From Capitulum mitella (lineage: Eukaryota > Arthropoda > Thecostraca > Pollicipedomorpha > Pollicipedidae), in assembly GCA_030062745.1 (NCBI GenBank), contig CP099841.1, positions 31,240,368-31,304,367 of the forward strand: a stretch of DNA of 64,000 nt. The letters are read 5' to 3'. The notes below the pieces were generated by a model. That model worked only from the letters and a program-made list of their open reading frames with translations. It did no database searches and was not told the DNA's origin. The first letter of the stretch is position 1, and each line of letters starts with the position of its first letter. Below are positions 1 through 11,779 of this stretch, in pieces. Position numbers and translations under genes: made by a program.

Positions 1-3000
1 GAAATACAGTCATGAATGGTTACCAAATGCTGTCGTCCGTAACCACTCTACTGAAATTCATGTGTCAGGTAAATCTGACAGCAAGAATTAGACCATGACA
101 CAACGTGCGAATTACTGCACATTGCACAGTGTCAGGATCCTCATCGTTTGCCACAGCATCGTATCAACTGTCTATGCTTTTCTTTTGTTTGCAACGAAGT
201 TCTTGAAGAAATATTACTACCACGGATAAGATTTGAGCTTTTCGGATCCGGTCGATGAGAGTATCTGCTGAGGATGCGATGGTGAGAACTGAAGAGAGCC
301 TTTGCATTTGGATGAATGTATGGTGGTTCCGTTTTTGTACCGGGCTGAACACTCAAAATGATGCGACTCTGGCGGCAGCTGACTGGGGTCCGCTGTTTAG
401 AGCAGAAAGATAATGCAACATGACCATATCCCTCCGCGCCGTCTTGGACGAGCACTAGCCCTGTTCTGCCTCCGTTCTGCTATGGGACAAGGACCGACAG
501 CGCCGTCTTGACCGACGGGAGCCGGGCTTGAACAGGCTGCAGATTGTCAGCAGACGGACGGGAAAACACTGTCGCCGCGAGGCCTCCCGGGCAATTTCCG
601 ACCAGTGAGATTATGAGTCCGGGTTTTGGTGTCGGCTGCGCGAGTTTCCGCAGCGGCGCTAATTGCAGCGTCATCAGACGAGGACACCGAGCCGCGGCGC
701 CGCTCCGAGATCTCCTCTCAGGCCGGGCTGCAGATGAGGATGTGCCCCGCCAGCTGAGACTGGCAGACTGGAGCACTTGCCACTTCTGACAGGTCTTTTA
801 CATATCTCTTTATAGATATATTTATGTTTATAGACGTAATATAGTTCAATATTTAAAGATACATTAATTTTATGGATATGTTTTCCCTCCGAACTTAACG
901 TTGATTATTTTTCGCATTTCTTTCTTATCATATATAGATTTATTAATATTCAAAGACGCCACTTAGTGCCTGTGTTAAAACGTAACGGTGTACGGTATGG
1001 CACAATGATACTGCAACCCTCGCTCGCCTTTTATATATGGCCATCTTCATTAGTTCAAGGAGGCCCGCCATCCCCAGCTTCTTCTAAACCTGGCGATGTA
1101 GAAAGAGGAAAAGCAGCCAAACATATTGCTCTTCCGGCTACAGTATGAGGCCTCGTTTGCCCCTTAAAGTCACACGATAACCCTATATGTTTCTACTGGA
1201 TCTAAAAAAAAAACAGTCTGCCAAACATTCCATGTGGGGGAAAATGCAATTAACAACTTTCGCTAGTCCGCCAAACATTCCCTACACAGATGTCGTAAGT
1301 CCTTTCAGACTCAAGGGTTATTTCGACTAGAGCCAATTCATGATGCAGCCCGTTTACAACGTTTCTGAGTCTCAGGACTGATAGCTCGCTGGCATGACAT
1401 GGGGTAAAAGCTTCCACATGTAAAACTCTAGCAATGCTTTTGCTTGCAACGTGCAGAATGCTCTTATCGCCTTCCTATCGGCTTTCCTAAAGACCCTTTC
1501 ATGCTGTCAACTTTGTTGTTGAAACAAGAAAATTACGTCTCCCAAGATGCTAAATTTGGCGACCTCAGGCTGGGAAGCATTCTACTCGAAGGCTGAGCCG
1601 GAACAGATAAGCTCCTTGGCCCTAATAATGGCCGTAAACTACACAGGCCAATGACGTCAGTACCAAACCATGACCCAACACTATCCAGATACCGTTTAGG
1701 CTGTCACACATCACAAGAATGGCGCTGGCGCGCGAGCGCGTGGTGCGTACCATTACGGACGATTCAGATCGGAATGATGGGAGTAAGGGATTGCAGGGAT
1801 GGTAGGGGAAACCACCGTGCATCACAGTGCCGCAGCACGTGCGTATTCCTCACGGGAATTAACCACGTGAGTTTTTGGCAGCACCCTCTTCTGCAAGACA
1901 AGGCAACAGACAGGCAAAGAAATAAAGAACGTTGCGGGCGAGGAACCGCTATGTGCGGAATCTCGGCATCCAAAATAAATGCCAGTATACTAGGAGCACG
2001 ATAAAGGCATTGTCAAATATTCACACGTCAACCGCAATGAAATGTAACCTATTCATCCAAGCGCGGATCCACACCACGTGCTAGCGTGGGCCAAAGCCCC
2101 ACCCGTATAACATAACCTCTTCCCAAAAGTTGACATACCCTTGGATTTCGGCCACTTTTTCTGCCGTTGTCGAAAATTGGCATGCATTTCGGAAAGTCGT
2201 ATTGAAAGCCACAACAGGGCAGCAGGCAAAATGCATGCTGGTTCCGGGTTCTTCAGCAAAAGAGGGAGGGCCATAGCTCTGGTGGCCTCCCTGGATTCAC
2301 CAGTGCGTTCATCCGAGAAAGGAAAAATGCCCATTCGGGCAGTGCTGACCCAGTGTGGCCTGGCGTACAGGATCAACATTGAGCGCTGCGTAAAGCATAG
2401 ATCTGTATAGAGCTGATTTTTGCGATTTTTCGATGTGAAATTACTTTGACGTGGCTGTATTGTAGCTTAAATCTGTTTATCAGAAAGTTTTATGTAATTA
2501 AAATGAGAAATGGAAGACGGAACCTGTACGGTATCTGTGCAAGGTGCTAAACGGAAAACGGTTTTCACTACTGAATACACATGTAACATAATCAATGAGC
2601 TGTTAAACGGGCTAATCGTGCAAAAGGCGCCAATATATGTAGTGGTACAAGGCGATGAAAACAAGGCAAAAATGTTCTAGCTGCGGCCAACATCGTTTTG
2701 CTCCAGTCCTTACAACCCGTATTGCTCAAGTGTACTGCGGAACAGTCTATCAGCGCAGGGAGACTACGACTCATCACAAGTGCAGGCGGCTGGGACGATT
2801 TGTCTTGTTACTAAGCGTAGTTGGGTTGGTAGTGATGTCTTGTGCAGGGAAGGATTTCAAATGGAATCAACGTAAAATTTGTTTGCCCTGAAAGGTCACC
2901 ATATCCATTTAAAAACTTTTCTCAATAAGTGGAAGGCGGTGGCATACCCCAGTCAATGCTATTTTAAATACATTTTACCAGAATTCAAATGACTACTTGA

Positions 3001-3734
3001 GGCATGCAGGTGTTACATCGTGCCTGGAATATTAAATTAAACCCAAGCTCATTAAGAGACCAATAAAATCGTATCGAGAAAGTCTAGGGTTTTTCCTTCG
3101 GAGACAATTTGCTAGTAAAGATGCACACCAATTACAAAGGCTGTCATTTTTACGAACTAGTTTCTTACAGATCGGCTAATTAAGTCCGCTTGGAAGGCAG
3201 CATGGTGGCTGAGTTCTCATGGCGCACCTTTTGACAATATGTGGTAAGCTTGAAATAGTGACCATCCTAATGGCTGATCCAATTTTCCGAGATTCATGAC
3301 AGTGTGTCATGATAGATGGCGTAAATAAACCATACCAAAGGAATAGTGGCATGAATGGAGCCCCAGTACAGTTTGTGGCTCGTTTACCATTCCCAAGGGA
3401 AAGGAAATAGGTAAAACGGTTCTACCCCGGCTGGTGACCCATTTTCTGTGTTTCCGACGCGAAATGAATTTGTATATTTTACGTTGTACGCTTATAAACA
3501 ACGAATAAATTATCGCTGTCAGTGGAGTGAAGGAAATACCAGCACCAATGCCTATCTCATTACAGAAGAAGTTTCAGGATTTTTCTGTGCGAGCCGGCAC
3601 GGCTGCGGCTTTCGTGCAGACGATGTTTTTATTTGGTACTATTTTATGAACACAAGCGGTAGCTGGTTGGTAAGATGGTGCGTTGTTTACCGACGATTTC
3701 GACTGTCAGGGTCATTTCACGCCCCAGCCTCATA
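1..3734. other. Non-coding stretch, no gene recognised
   Basis: No open frame here resembles a known family or ends at paired splice sites. A short GC-rich patch at about 480-780 may be regulatory or part of an untranslated exon. The rest is AT-rich. The signal-peptide exon of the LDLa gene at 4091 should lie somewhere upstream, but I could not identify it. Confidence 0.5.
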
Positions 3735-3840
3735 CGCCCGTTGTCGCGTGGGACGGCGAAACATCTCAGTTACCCAGATTTGAGTCGAGGACCTATCAGC
3801 CACTAGGTTAGCGTAATCACTACCACACTGTCCTGCAGTC
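3735..3840 (-). repeat. Possible tRNA-derived SINE head
   Basis: Read on the minus strand, a TGGTAGTGATTACG-like segment (about 3812-3825) resembles a tRNA A box. It is followed some 30 bases on by GACTCAAATCT (about 3777-3787), which resembles a B box. The spacing suits a tRNA-derived SINE promoter. The segment does not fold into a convincing complete tRNA, so a tRNA gene is not called. Confidence 0.35.
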
Positions 3841-4040
3841 TTCACTGACTGGTACTCCAGATGTTCGGAATGTCGTCAGAAGATCTGCAGGCGAAGCATG
3901 CATGCATTTTGTAGGACCACTGCCATCATGTTAACCCATCGCGCCCTAGAATGACGTCTGATGGCGTTACAGACTGAGACGGCGACGCTGCCGACGTGCG
4001 CTGGGCAAGCCGGCCCGGAGCGGCGCGGCTTCGCGCCGTG

Positions 4041-4083
4041 CTGACGTGGCACTGACGCTGACGTGGCACTGACGCTGCCGACG
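4041..4083 (+). repeat. 17-bp tandem repeat abutting a splice acceptor
   Basis: CTGACGTGGCACTGACG occurs twice exactly (4041-4057, 4058-4074), followed by a partial third copy (CTGCCGACG). The array ends seven bases before the LDLa exon. It occupies the place where a pyrimidine tract would be expected, so this acceptor has an unusually purine-rich context. Confidence 0.8.
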
Positions 4084-4090
4084 TTCGCAG

Positions 4091-4251
4091 AGTGCCCGCC
4101 GGACGTAGACGGGATGGAACGATTCGCCTGTCCGAAGCCGGACCGGAGGGGCCGGTACCGCTGCATCGACGACCACATGCTGTGCGACGGCTACGTGGCC
4201 TGCCCCGGCGGCGAGGACGAGGACCGACAGAACTGCATGTTCTACAAAACG
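4091..4251 (+). CDS. LDLa-domain exon of a small secreted-type protein
   Basis: Exon flanked by TTCGCAG and GTGAGC, entering in phase 1 and leaving in phase 0. Its 54 codons encode one LDL-receptor class A domain. Six cysteines are spaced as expected (ECPP, RFAC, YRCI, LCDG, VACPG, QNC), with the acidic GGEDED stretch before the last cysteine, then MFYKT. LDLa modules are about 40-residue disulphide-bonded domains that bind calcium through conserved acidic residues. Here the usual Asp just before the fifth cysteine is Ala (YVAC), which could weaken calcium binding. Together with exon 5011-5070 it matches a small single-LDLa protein that I recall from arthropods but cannot name; the role is unknown. 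The signal-peptide exon upstream was not found. The domain call is firm; the protein identity is inferred from memory. Confidence 0.88.
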
Positions 4252-5010
4252 GTGAGCGGCGCGTCCGCGGCTTGGCGGCGGGGAGGCCCCGCGACCGGCA
4301 GCGGTTGCCGCGGGACGGTCGGCGGGCCGGATCTCAGGTCGCCCAACTGAGCACTGAGGTCTTTTAATTGCCCTGCAGTAGACGCCGTGCCAACTTTGGT
4401 CGTTAATTCTCGTTTTCTGTGCTCTTAAGATGCATTTTGGGCTCGCTTGAAGTGTGCACATGAAGGAAGTCATCACTCAGGCTTAAGCTTAAGGGCATCT
4501 GGGTACGCAGAAGAAGCCGAGTCGGCTCGCAGTAGCCAAACTTTCTCGGCGGGGCTAGCCAGCGCATTTTGATGCACACGCCACGTATGAACAAACTTAT
4601 TTTTAGCTCCGTTAATTTGTGTCAACTCGCCGCGCGCCTTAATGCTCGAGTCTAAGCCACGGATGTTCAGCCATTGTTACAGACCCTCTGAAAAGCATGG
4701 CCATTTGGAGCAGACCTTTCAACAAAAGCCAGGATGGTTAAAAATAAATGCCTTAGCGCTCCTATGCTAATGACTCTCGCGGTGTGGAGGCAAAGTGCGT
4801 AGAGATGAAAGCCAGCGGAATGCTTGTTCCTTGTTGATTATAGTTCGTCAATTACACGCTCCAAACCAAGTTGCATCAACATATTTGAAAAGTGAACTGC
4901 GAGACACAAAACAGAATGTCCTGAGGCCTCTCCGTCGAGCAGCGTGTCTACACGAGACTGGAAATTGGCGGGCAAACAAAACCTAACCCACGCCGCTCTG
5001 TTTGTTCCAG

Positions 5011-5070
5011 ACCAAGACGCACCTAAACGTGTTAGCGGACGCTCTGTTGCGGTGGTTGCGCGGTCGTTAG
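5011..5070 (+). CDS. Terminal coding exon of the LDLa protein
   Basis: The acceptor TTTGTTCCAG precedes an in-phase (phase 0) stretch of 19 codons and a TAG stop. It encodes TKTHLNVLADALLRWLRGR. This joins MFYKT of the LDLa exon without any frame adjustment. The amphipathic ADALLRWLRGR ending matches a short conserved tail I recall in arthropod relatives with a single LDLa domain. The exon is too short to be found by ORF length and was located by splice phase and the conserved tail. The intron between the two exons is 759 bases. The final basic residues could be a processing or receptor-binding site, but that is speculation. Confidence 0.82.
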   Translation, partial: TKTHLNVLADALLRWLRGR

Positions 5071-5880
5071 CGGCCGCCGGCCGCGGCCGTCCCCCACCTC
5101 GCCGCTGCGCCGCCGCCGCCGATCCCGCGCTCTCGGACGCCGCCGAGCCCCGGCGGCCTCGGCGCGTGTCGCTGCCCCTCCGCCGACCACAGACCTGCCT
5201 GCCGGGAGCAGCGGCCAGAGGAGGCCACCGCCGGCAGCGCCGCCGCCGGCCGACCTGCCCGGGAGTTTCTGCCGCCGCCGCGCCCTCGCCGCCCGCCGGG
5301 CCTCTCCAAGCGCCGCGCCAGCCGCCCCGCCCGCCGCGCCGGCGAGTGCGGAGGGAGCGCTCCTGCCCACCGTCCATTCGAGCACGTCCCTTCTGTCGTG
5401 TCAGCCCCTGGGGTGGCCTACCTCGACCCTAGCTTCCAACTGTATCGGTGTCTGTCGAGGCTGGCCGCGCGCCGACCCGGACCGCTTCAGCGCTGGCGCG
5501 CGCCAGAAGAGGTGCGGCGCGCCGACCCCCCGAGTCCGGCTCTCAGCCGCGCTCGGCCGCTGGCGGACACGCTAGCCTCGCGAGGTGGAGCGCTGGCCGT
5601 GCGGCCCGCGCTCTGCGCATGCTTCTCAGCTTCGGATGCGTCCGCAGTCGACCCGCGGCACTATTTTTGGAGCTGCTCATTAAAACTGCACCGGAAACGA
5701 CCCACGGCCATTCCGCCTACTCGACTGAGCCTTGGGGAAATAACAAAGTATTTTTATTGCTGCTCGTGCTCCCGGGAACAAATCGCCCACCCGGATAGGT
5801 AATGGCAAGCGTCAGGCTTAATTAGGGCTTAATTATTTAAATACATTCCCACAGGCTTCAAATAAAGGAAATAGGTTGTA
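5071..5880 (+). other. GC-rich 3' UTR of the LDLa gene
   Basis: Immediately after the stop codon the sequence becomes extremely C/G-rich (about 5075-5690, CCG-type repeats) and then AT-rich. An AATAAA polyadenylation signal lies at 5861-5866. Long open frames on both strands here reflect composition, not coding. A CpG island in a 3' UTR could also hold a promoter for something downstream; no coding exon was seen to support that. Confidence 0.5.
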
Positions 5881-7019
5881 CCAAATCAGTTCCTACCTGC
5901 TGTGCTTTGACAACTGCCCGCTCAAAATCTAGCTTTTATACTGCAAATAATGGGATGTCGAGCACTGTGTTTACATTTTTCTTATTTCGTTATTGGGAAG
6001 AAATGCCTGTGTGTTTTGATCTTTTTTCTGCGATGTCCTACGTACGCTCCAACAGGACAATATCCAAATCAGTCCCGGTCATTACCCATTCAGCGCAAAA
6101 ATGAATTTATCCTGGCCGTTTTGTTTGCCGTTTTCGATCATACGTTCGCCGCAGCAAATGGCTTGCTCCTAATTTTGTTCATCCTGCTACTTTTCACTCG
6201 GTATGCTGTCACTGGGAGGATGCATCTGCAATATCCGCAACACAAGGTTACATTGCAAGCATTAACATTTTGCTCCTTTGATCCTGCATAGGACGGGCGT
6301 CAGCGACGCCGAAAATCCACACACGAGTTCGACCAGTCACTATAGCCCAGTACGCTGACGCAGCCAAGCATACGGGCGTGAATGGTCAGAAGCGCAGTGT
6401 TACTGCTATTCTACTCTCTCAGTTTCCAAGGCAATAAATTTTGCTGTACTGTGATGACTGGGGGTTCTCGCTGGTGTGTGATTGAGAAAGCTCAGTTTGT
6501 TGATATGGTTCCGTTTCATCTGCTATGATCATCTGCTCTTCTGCTGGCTGTATATTTTCGGTAAAGGCCACGGAACAAAGTCTGAGCTCCTGTAGTCCGT
6601 TTCTCTAATGCCGGCGATTTTGATCTAAATACCTAAGTCGTCAACGGTCTGTTGCGGAAGAGCTTTCTGTTTGCCTTCACGGACCAGAGAAGATCTCAGA
6701 CCGCTGTAAAATGGTCCCGCCATCGGAAAAGTCTCTGATTGCTGTCCTAAAGTCATCACTGTTCTGTGATACGATCGATCTCTGAACGCCATTTCTTATC
6801 TCGTTTTCGGTACTAAAATCGAATTGCCGTAACTCACGGATTTCTGTCCGCCTGTGCCGAAACTGTCCGGGCCTATTTCCACAATAGCTTTTCTAGAACG
6901 GATGGTACAATCATTCATGTTTCGCCCTATCCGTTTTGCTTAGCTGTCTAGGTCGTCACGCGTTTCCTTCCTTTGGATGGGTCTCATTTCCAGCTATCGT
7001 CTACCTCCTTTCGCACCGG
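5881..7019. other. Intergenic or intronic, nothing recognised
   Basis: Ordinary mixed-composition DNA with no domain-bearing frame, paired splice sites or clear repeats. Confidence 0.5.
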
Positions 7020-7500
7020 CCGCTGCTGATGACCTGGACGTGGCCCGCTGGCCGCGCTCCCAACCGTGCGTCCTCCGTTCGTTTTCGCCGGGCGCGGCCG
7101 AGCCGGCGCCGGTCGGCGCCGCACCCGGCGGCCGAGCGCAGCGCGGCGCGGCCAGCGCCGGCCGCGGCCGCCGCCGCCCCAGCTGAGCCGCGCAGGCGGG
7201 CCGCCCGGCGGACGACAGTGGGGCCGCCGCCGCCGGCCCGCCTGCGACAGACGACGCGTCGGGCGCCGCGGCCGGCCGCCGCCGCCGCCGCGCTACCTCG
7301 GCCGCCGCCGCGGCCGCCGCGCGCCGCCGCCGCGCGGCGCGCAGCGGCCCGAGTCCCGCGTCGACCGGCGCCGGCTCGGAGCTCTTTCCTCGTGACTGTG
7401 CTGTTCTGGGAGTACACTGGCGTTGTAACTGATTCGTGCAGAGCGCCGCGGCGTCTGGCAGCCTTTATAAATGCCACGAGCCGCCGGGATGCACGGCTCG
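7020..7500. promoter_or_regulatory. Orphan CpG island
   Basis: A sharply bounded segment of GCCGCCGCC-type sequence rich in CpG, open in several frames on both strands. The translations are low-complexity Arg/Ala/Pro, as expected from base composition. In this window similar islands coincide with the transporter's first exon and the likely PNPLA8 promoter, so this may be a promoter or first exon of an unidentified gene. No adjacent coding exon confirms it. Confidence 0.4.
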
Positions 7501-10263
7501 GCGTCGACCTGAATAATTCATCGCAACTCGGACTGTCCTACGTTAAATATTGATGTGTCACTGTTATATGCGGAGGAGGTTATTGCCGATGCGTTGACCG
7601 TACTCGGGCCATAAAGCTTATGTTGTGCCTGTCACACGTAGATACTGTCTGACATAGATAGGTTTAGCCGGTCTGTCCGTAGAACATTTGGCACTAACCT
7701 CCTCCCAGACTTTCTCATTCCAATACAAGTCATGTCTGTTAGTCATATTGAACCAGAAAGTCTACTGCAATATGACGTGTATACGTATTGTATGAAATAT
7801 AAACATCTATTTTTCTTTTTAGATTTTATGGTGTAATAAGTTGCTACATGAAAAATAATAAAAACAAACAACATTCAAAAAGGACTTTAACGTGGTGGCA
7901 CTGAGATCTTCAACTGAAACAGTTTGATCACGATGCAGTTACGAAATGTTAATAGGATTATACTTTACCACGGACGCCTGTTTTAAAACGCTGTTTGTTG
8001 TGCATGTGTCCAAAGAAGACACCTCGACGAACTTGCGACAGATAGAGACTGGCGTGATGGTCTTACCACTGTCAGGTCACGTGAGAGCAAGTAAGGCCAG
8101 GTCAGACATGAATCTGTTTCACGCGATCTAACACCCCCGATCAATGTCAGGGCATGTCAGATCATATCAGCCCATGCCAGGTAAAGATACATGAGTCTCA
8201 GCCAAGACATACACATGTTCTACATCGCAAGAAACGGCAGCAATGAAGTTTCATCTCCAGTGTCCAAAGTGGACGAGACAGCGATGGACTACCTGCTGAT
8301 CATTGTGTGCATTATAAATCTGGGCGGCTTTAATTTTGCGCGGATGGAGGATTAACCCCAGTCACATTCTGGCGACCAATTAGCCACCTTCGACCGTGCA
8401 GGAGGAGGGCGTTGGTGCGCCCCTTAGTCATGTCCAACCTAGACACGACAACAAAACAGTGGTGGGCACGTGCTGTCCATTGGCTACACAATGGTATCTG
8501 ACAACTATTTCAAGTGACAGTGACCTTAGGAATAATCTCAAAGGAGGCCATGTCAGTAAGTTCTGAGGTTCTTGATTCCATTGCATCCTATGGAGCGGAA
8601 CCTTGTGGCTGCCTTTGACTGTCACAGAACGATTCCTAACAAGACATAAGGATCTTATCTACTTTTAGGAAGCCAAACAGCGATTTAGAATGCTCAATAA
8701 CCCCTTCAGGGTCAATAAAAAGTAAAAAGATCAGTGGCCTCATTGTATGACTCTGACCTAACATTTCCTTGGCCCAAGCCACGGCCCAGGTACATTTTTT
8801 CGCTTTTGTTGAAATTTGATTTTTTATTCCTGAATTCTGAAAGTCTGAAAAAACCCTTTGACTTTCTGGGTTAACATCATGTTAACGTCATGGGTTACAC
8901 CCCCGAAAAAGCTTAAGGGCGACTGAGCATCACAAGCACCACAAATTCATACATGCAATTTGTAAAAGCACGGAAAAGCACACAGGTTATGCAACCAATC
9001 ACCCACAGATGCTCAGTCACACATGTAATGAGGGCAAGGGTTTCCAGTGGCGCTGAACCACGCACTAAAGTCCACTCTGGTACTGAGAGACAAGACGCGA
9101 AAGGAGAGACAAGACGCGAGCAGCAAGGAGCGAAATTATTTTTTTCCGGTAAGCGTGAGTAAAAGGCTGACATTGGTATGCAATTGATCGCTGGTTTGGA
9201 ATGTTGACAGTCACATTTTAAAACAACCAGTTTCTGAATTCATCAATGTAACACGTGCAAAGTCGGTTAACCGCCTTAACCGCCGTAGTTGGAAGACAAA
9301 ACTGAAGATGCAGGTAAAGAATTAGTTAACCGGTTTTAGATACGTCAACCCATCGCTAACACAGATCACGCCTAACATTGGAAACACAAAAAAGGCACTC
9401 GTAAAAGATACGATTCGATAAAATATGAGGCAATGAGAATCCTGCTCACACGCTTAACCGATATCTCCGCATGCATCAAACCCTACTCCACTACCTTGAG
9501 TACTGCCGAGATGCTCTTACCTACCCCTGGCTTAAAGAATTGTAAAGGATATCAAAAAGGCCTAAAAACCCTATCCCAGCGCAGGTCATGCTTCATATCT
9601 GCGAACACAAAAAATGCTAGTTAAAAGATACGGTAAGATATGAGATAAAGAGCATCTTGTTTACATGATTTGACCGATATAAACGTATGTATCAGACACC
9701 TTTCCTTTCCATAAAGCTCTACCTAGATGTTCTTACTCATCCACGGTTCAAAGAGCCACGAAAACTATTGGGTTTCAAGTCAGTTTTCATACTGTTCTGT
9801 TCAGCTTAAGTTTTCTGATGTATTGTGAGATGAAGTACGAACCAAAGAGCACGGATCGGTGCGGTGTCAGATTCGGCCAGGTCCATAGTGCATGGAATTC
9901 AGATGGCATAGGAGCTTCATAACTTTGGAGTTCAACTGTAATGTGCGAAGCTGGCAGATCATTTAAAGAAGCACGACGAAAATAATTGGTTATCAAGCAT
10001 TGGTTATATCAAATTAAAGACCAACTAATAGGATATTATGCCTGCTTTGGTGTTCTGGCATAACATGCAGTGCTATGAAGACATTCGCTCCCAAAGTGTT
10101 CGACATGCTGGAATATAAATACGCATCATTTCAATAAAGTGCTCTTGTGCACATACACATACAGACCTAAATCACGAGCCAGCTCAGCTGAGTGGCACAG
10201 AGGCGAACGTGACGACGTTTAAATATTTAGCCAAATAAATCCATTTTTGACTGATGAACTATG

Positions 10264-10264
<1 letters not shown>
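7501..10264. other. Non-coding stretch, diffuse repeats
   Basis: No recognisable coding exon. It contains scattered AGGTCA/GTCAGG-type words (8060-8190) and TTAACCG-type words (9265-9345), both of which recur in repeats elsewhere in the window. Confidence 0.45.

Positions 10265-10308
<44 letters not shown>
10265..10308. repeat. (TA)n microsatellite
   Basis: An uninterrupted run of TA dinucleotides. Confidence 0.97.
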
Positions 10309-10310
<2 letters not shown>

Positions 10311-10339
10311 CTTTATAAGAAGTCCGATTTTAGAAATGC

Positions 10340-10900
10340 CAGTTGCCCGAGGTGGGTGTGGGAGGGTTGGCAGGAGGGTACAGCGTCAGCTCGATACCGA
10401 CTGACTGGAAGCCGCCGGACACTCTTCCCGGGGGCTACCGCCGCGCACGTGTGGCCCACCGGTTGGGCCGGACGCAGGGCGGAGGGTGAGCGGCCACGCG
10501 CGGCGGCGGAGCGGTGTCTCCCGTCGCCTCCCGGAGCCGCACAGCGTGGCTATATCCAGTCACGTCCGGTCGCTGGCGGCGGTCAGCAGCTCTCGGTCGG
10601 CTCGGGGAGGGCTAGCCGGCTGGGAGCTCGGATCGCACGGGGACCATCGAGACATGAAGGCGGATCCACAGTCGCGGCTCGTGTGTACCGGGTCCGGCAT
10701 CTGCGACGTCCACCGGCGTTCTCCGTTTGTTCGTCATCTGTGTTCGCTGTGTCGATTGGCTGTCTGCTATGACTCTGTTCACTTCATTTGTACCGTGAGG
10801 TGTGATGACTGCGGTGCCCCCGGCGGCGGAGCTGTCTGGTGGCTGGCCATCCGCCGGCTGTCTCCTCTGGGGTCGCCTTCACGTTCTCAGCAAGGCTCTT
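10340..10900. promoter_or_regulatory. CpG-rich island, possible promoter or first exon
   Basis: A CpG-rich segment in otherwise AT-rich DNA. A + strand frame is open across it, with an internal ATG at 10654 (MKADPQSRLV...), but the translation resembles no family I know and no downstream exon could be joined to it. It is best read as a promoter or untranslated first exon of an unidentified transcript. Confidence 0.35.
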
Positions 10901-11779
10901 AGGCTTGACTGGCATTCATTCATCGCTCTTGCCCGATTTTTGTATGATAGGTGCTATTAATGTGTTTAAAAATAAATGCGAACGGGACGAAATGACCATT
11001 GAAACTGAATCACCTCATTTTTTCGTATTTCATAGGTTATATTACGCTGCATGGGGTGAATGTCCCAGCCGTGTCTGGCGTACCATTTATGTATTGTTCT
11101 AATTATTCGTAATTATGATTCTTAACCCTATCCCCGTACCCATGACGCTAGTATGCGTTCTCGTACGGGGGAGGGTTATTCGTCCCCGTGAGATCTCGAA
11201 AACCACCCGTCCGATTTCATCGCCATTTGTATAGAAATCGGTTTCGAAAATCTTGTAAGGATTGGACACGGGGGAGCAGGCAAAAAGTCGCAAAAGAGGT
11301 ATTTTTGGCTTTTATAACTCCGATGTGAATTGACCAATTTCGATTCAACTGGCGTGAATCGAGAGCTAATCAATTGGACCTTTCCTTTGGCCTGCATGTT
11401 TAGAGTTTTGATAAAATTAATAGGCGCTCACAGGGTTTGGAAAGTCAGAGGAATATATTTTTGAAAACTTAATTAACATAAAGGTTTAAAATAGTTTTAC
11501 AGTTTTTACTAGTCACTACATTTCAGAAGTACAAATCTTGTTACATTGCTCGAATAATGTTAACACAGGCGGCAGGAGCATGACAAGGGGCCAGCTTTCA
11601 TGCTCCATCAAGTCAACTTACGACATTTGACCTCAGCTGACCTCAGGTGACCTCAAATTCACATGAAATGACCTTGGGTTTGTTTTGTAGTGTCTGAAAA
11701 CGTTTCTAATGATTGTAAATCAACTATACTTGGTGTCCTATAGAAATCGTACGATAAAAAATGGCTATAGTTTACAACT

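Noticed and set aside
3735-3840. Functional tRNA gene
   Set aside because: A- and B-box-like words are present but no complete cloverleaf could be drawn; better explained as a SINE relic.
4838-5432. Long overlapping ORFs on both strands (up to 179 codons)
   Set aside because: Low-complexity Arg/Ala/Pro translations explained by CCG-rich composition; the region follows the stop codon of a gene supported by splice phase and a conserved tail.
6936-7553. 205-codon ORF on the + strand and a 158-codon ORF opposite
   Set aside because: Composition-driven open frames in a CpG island with no domain, no conservation recognised and no joining exon.
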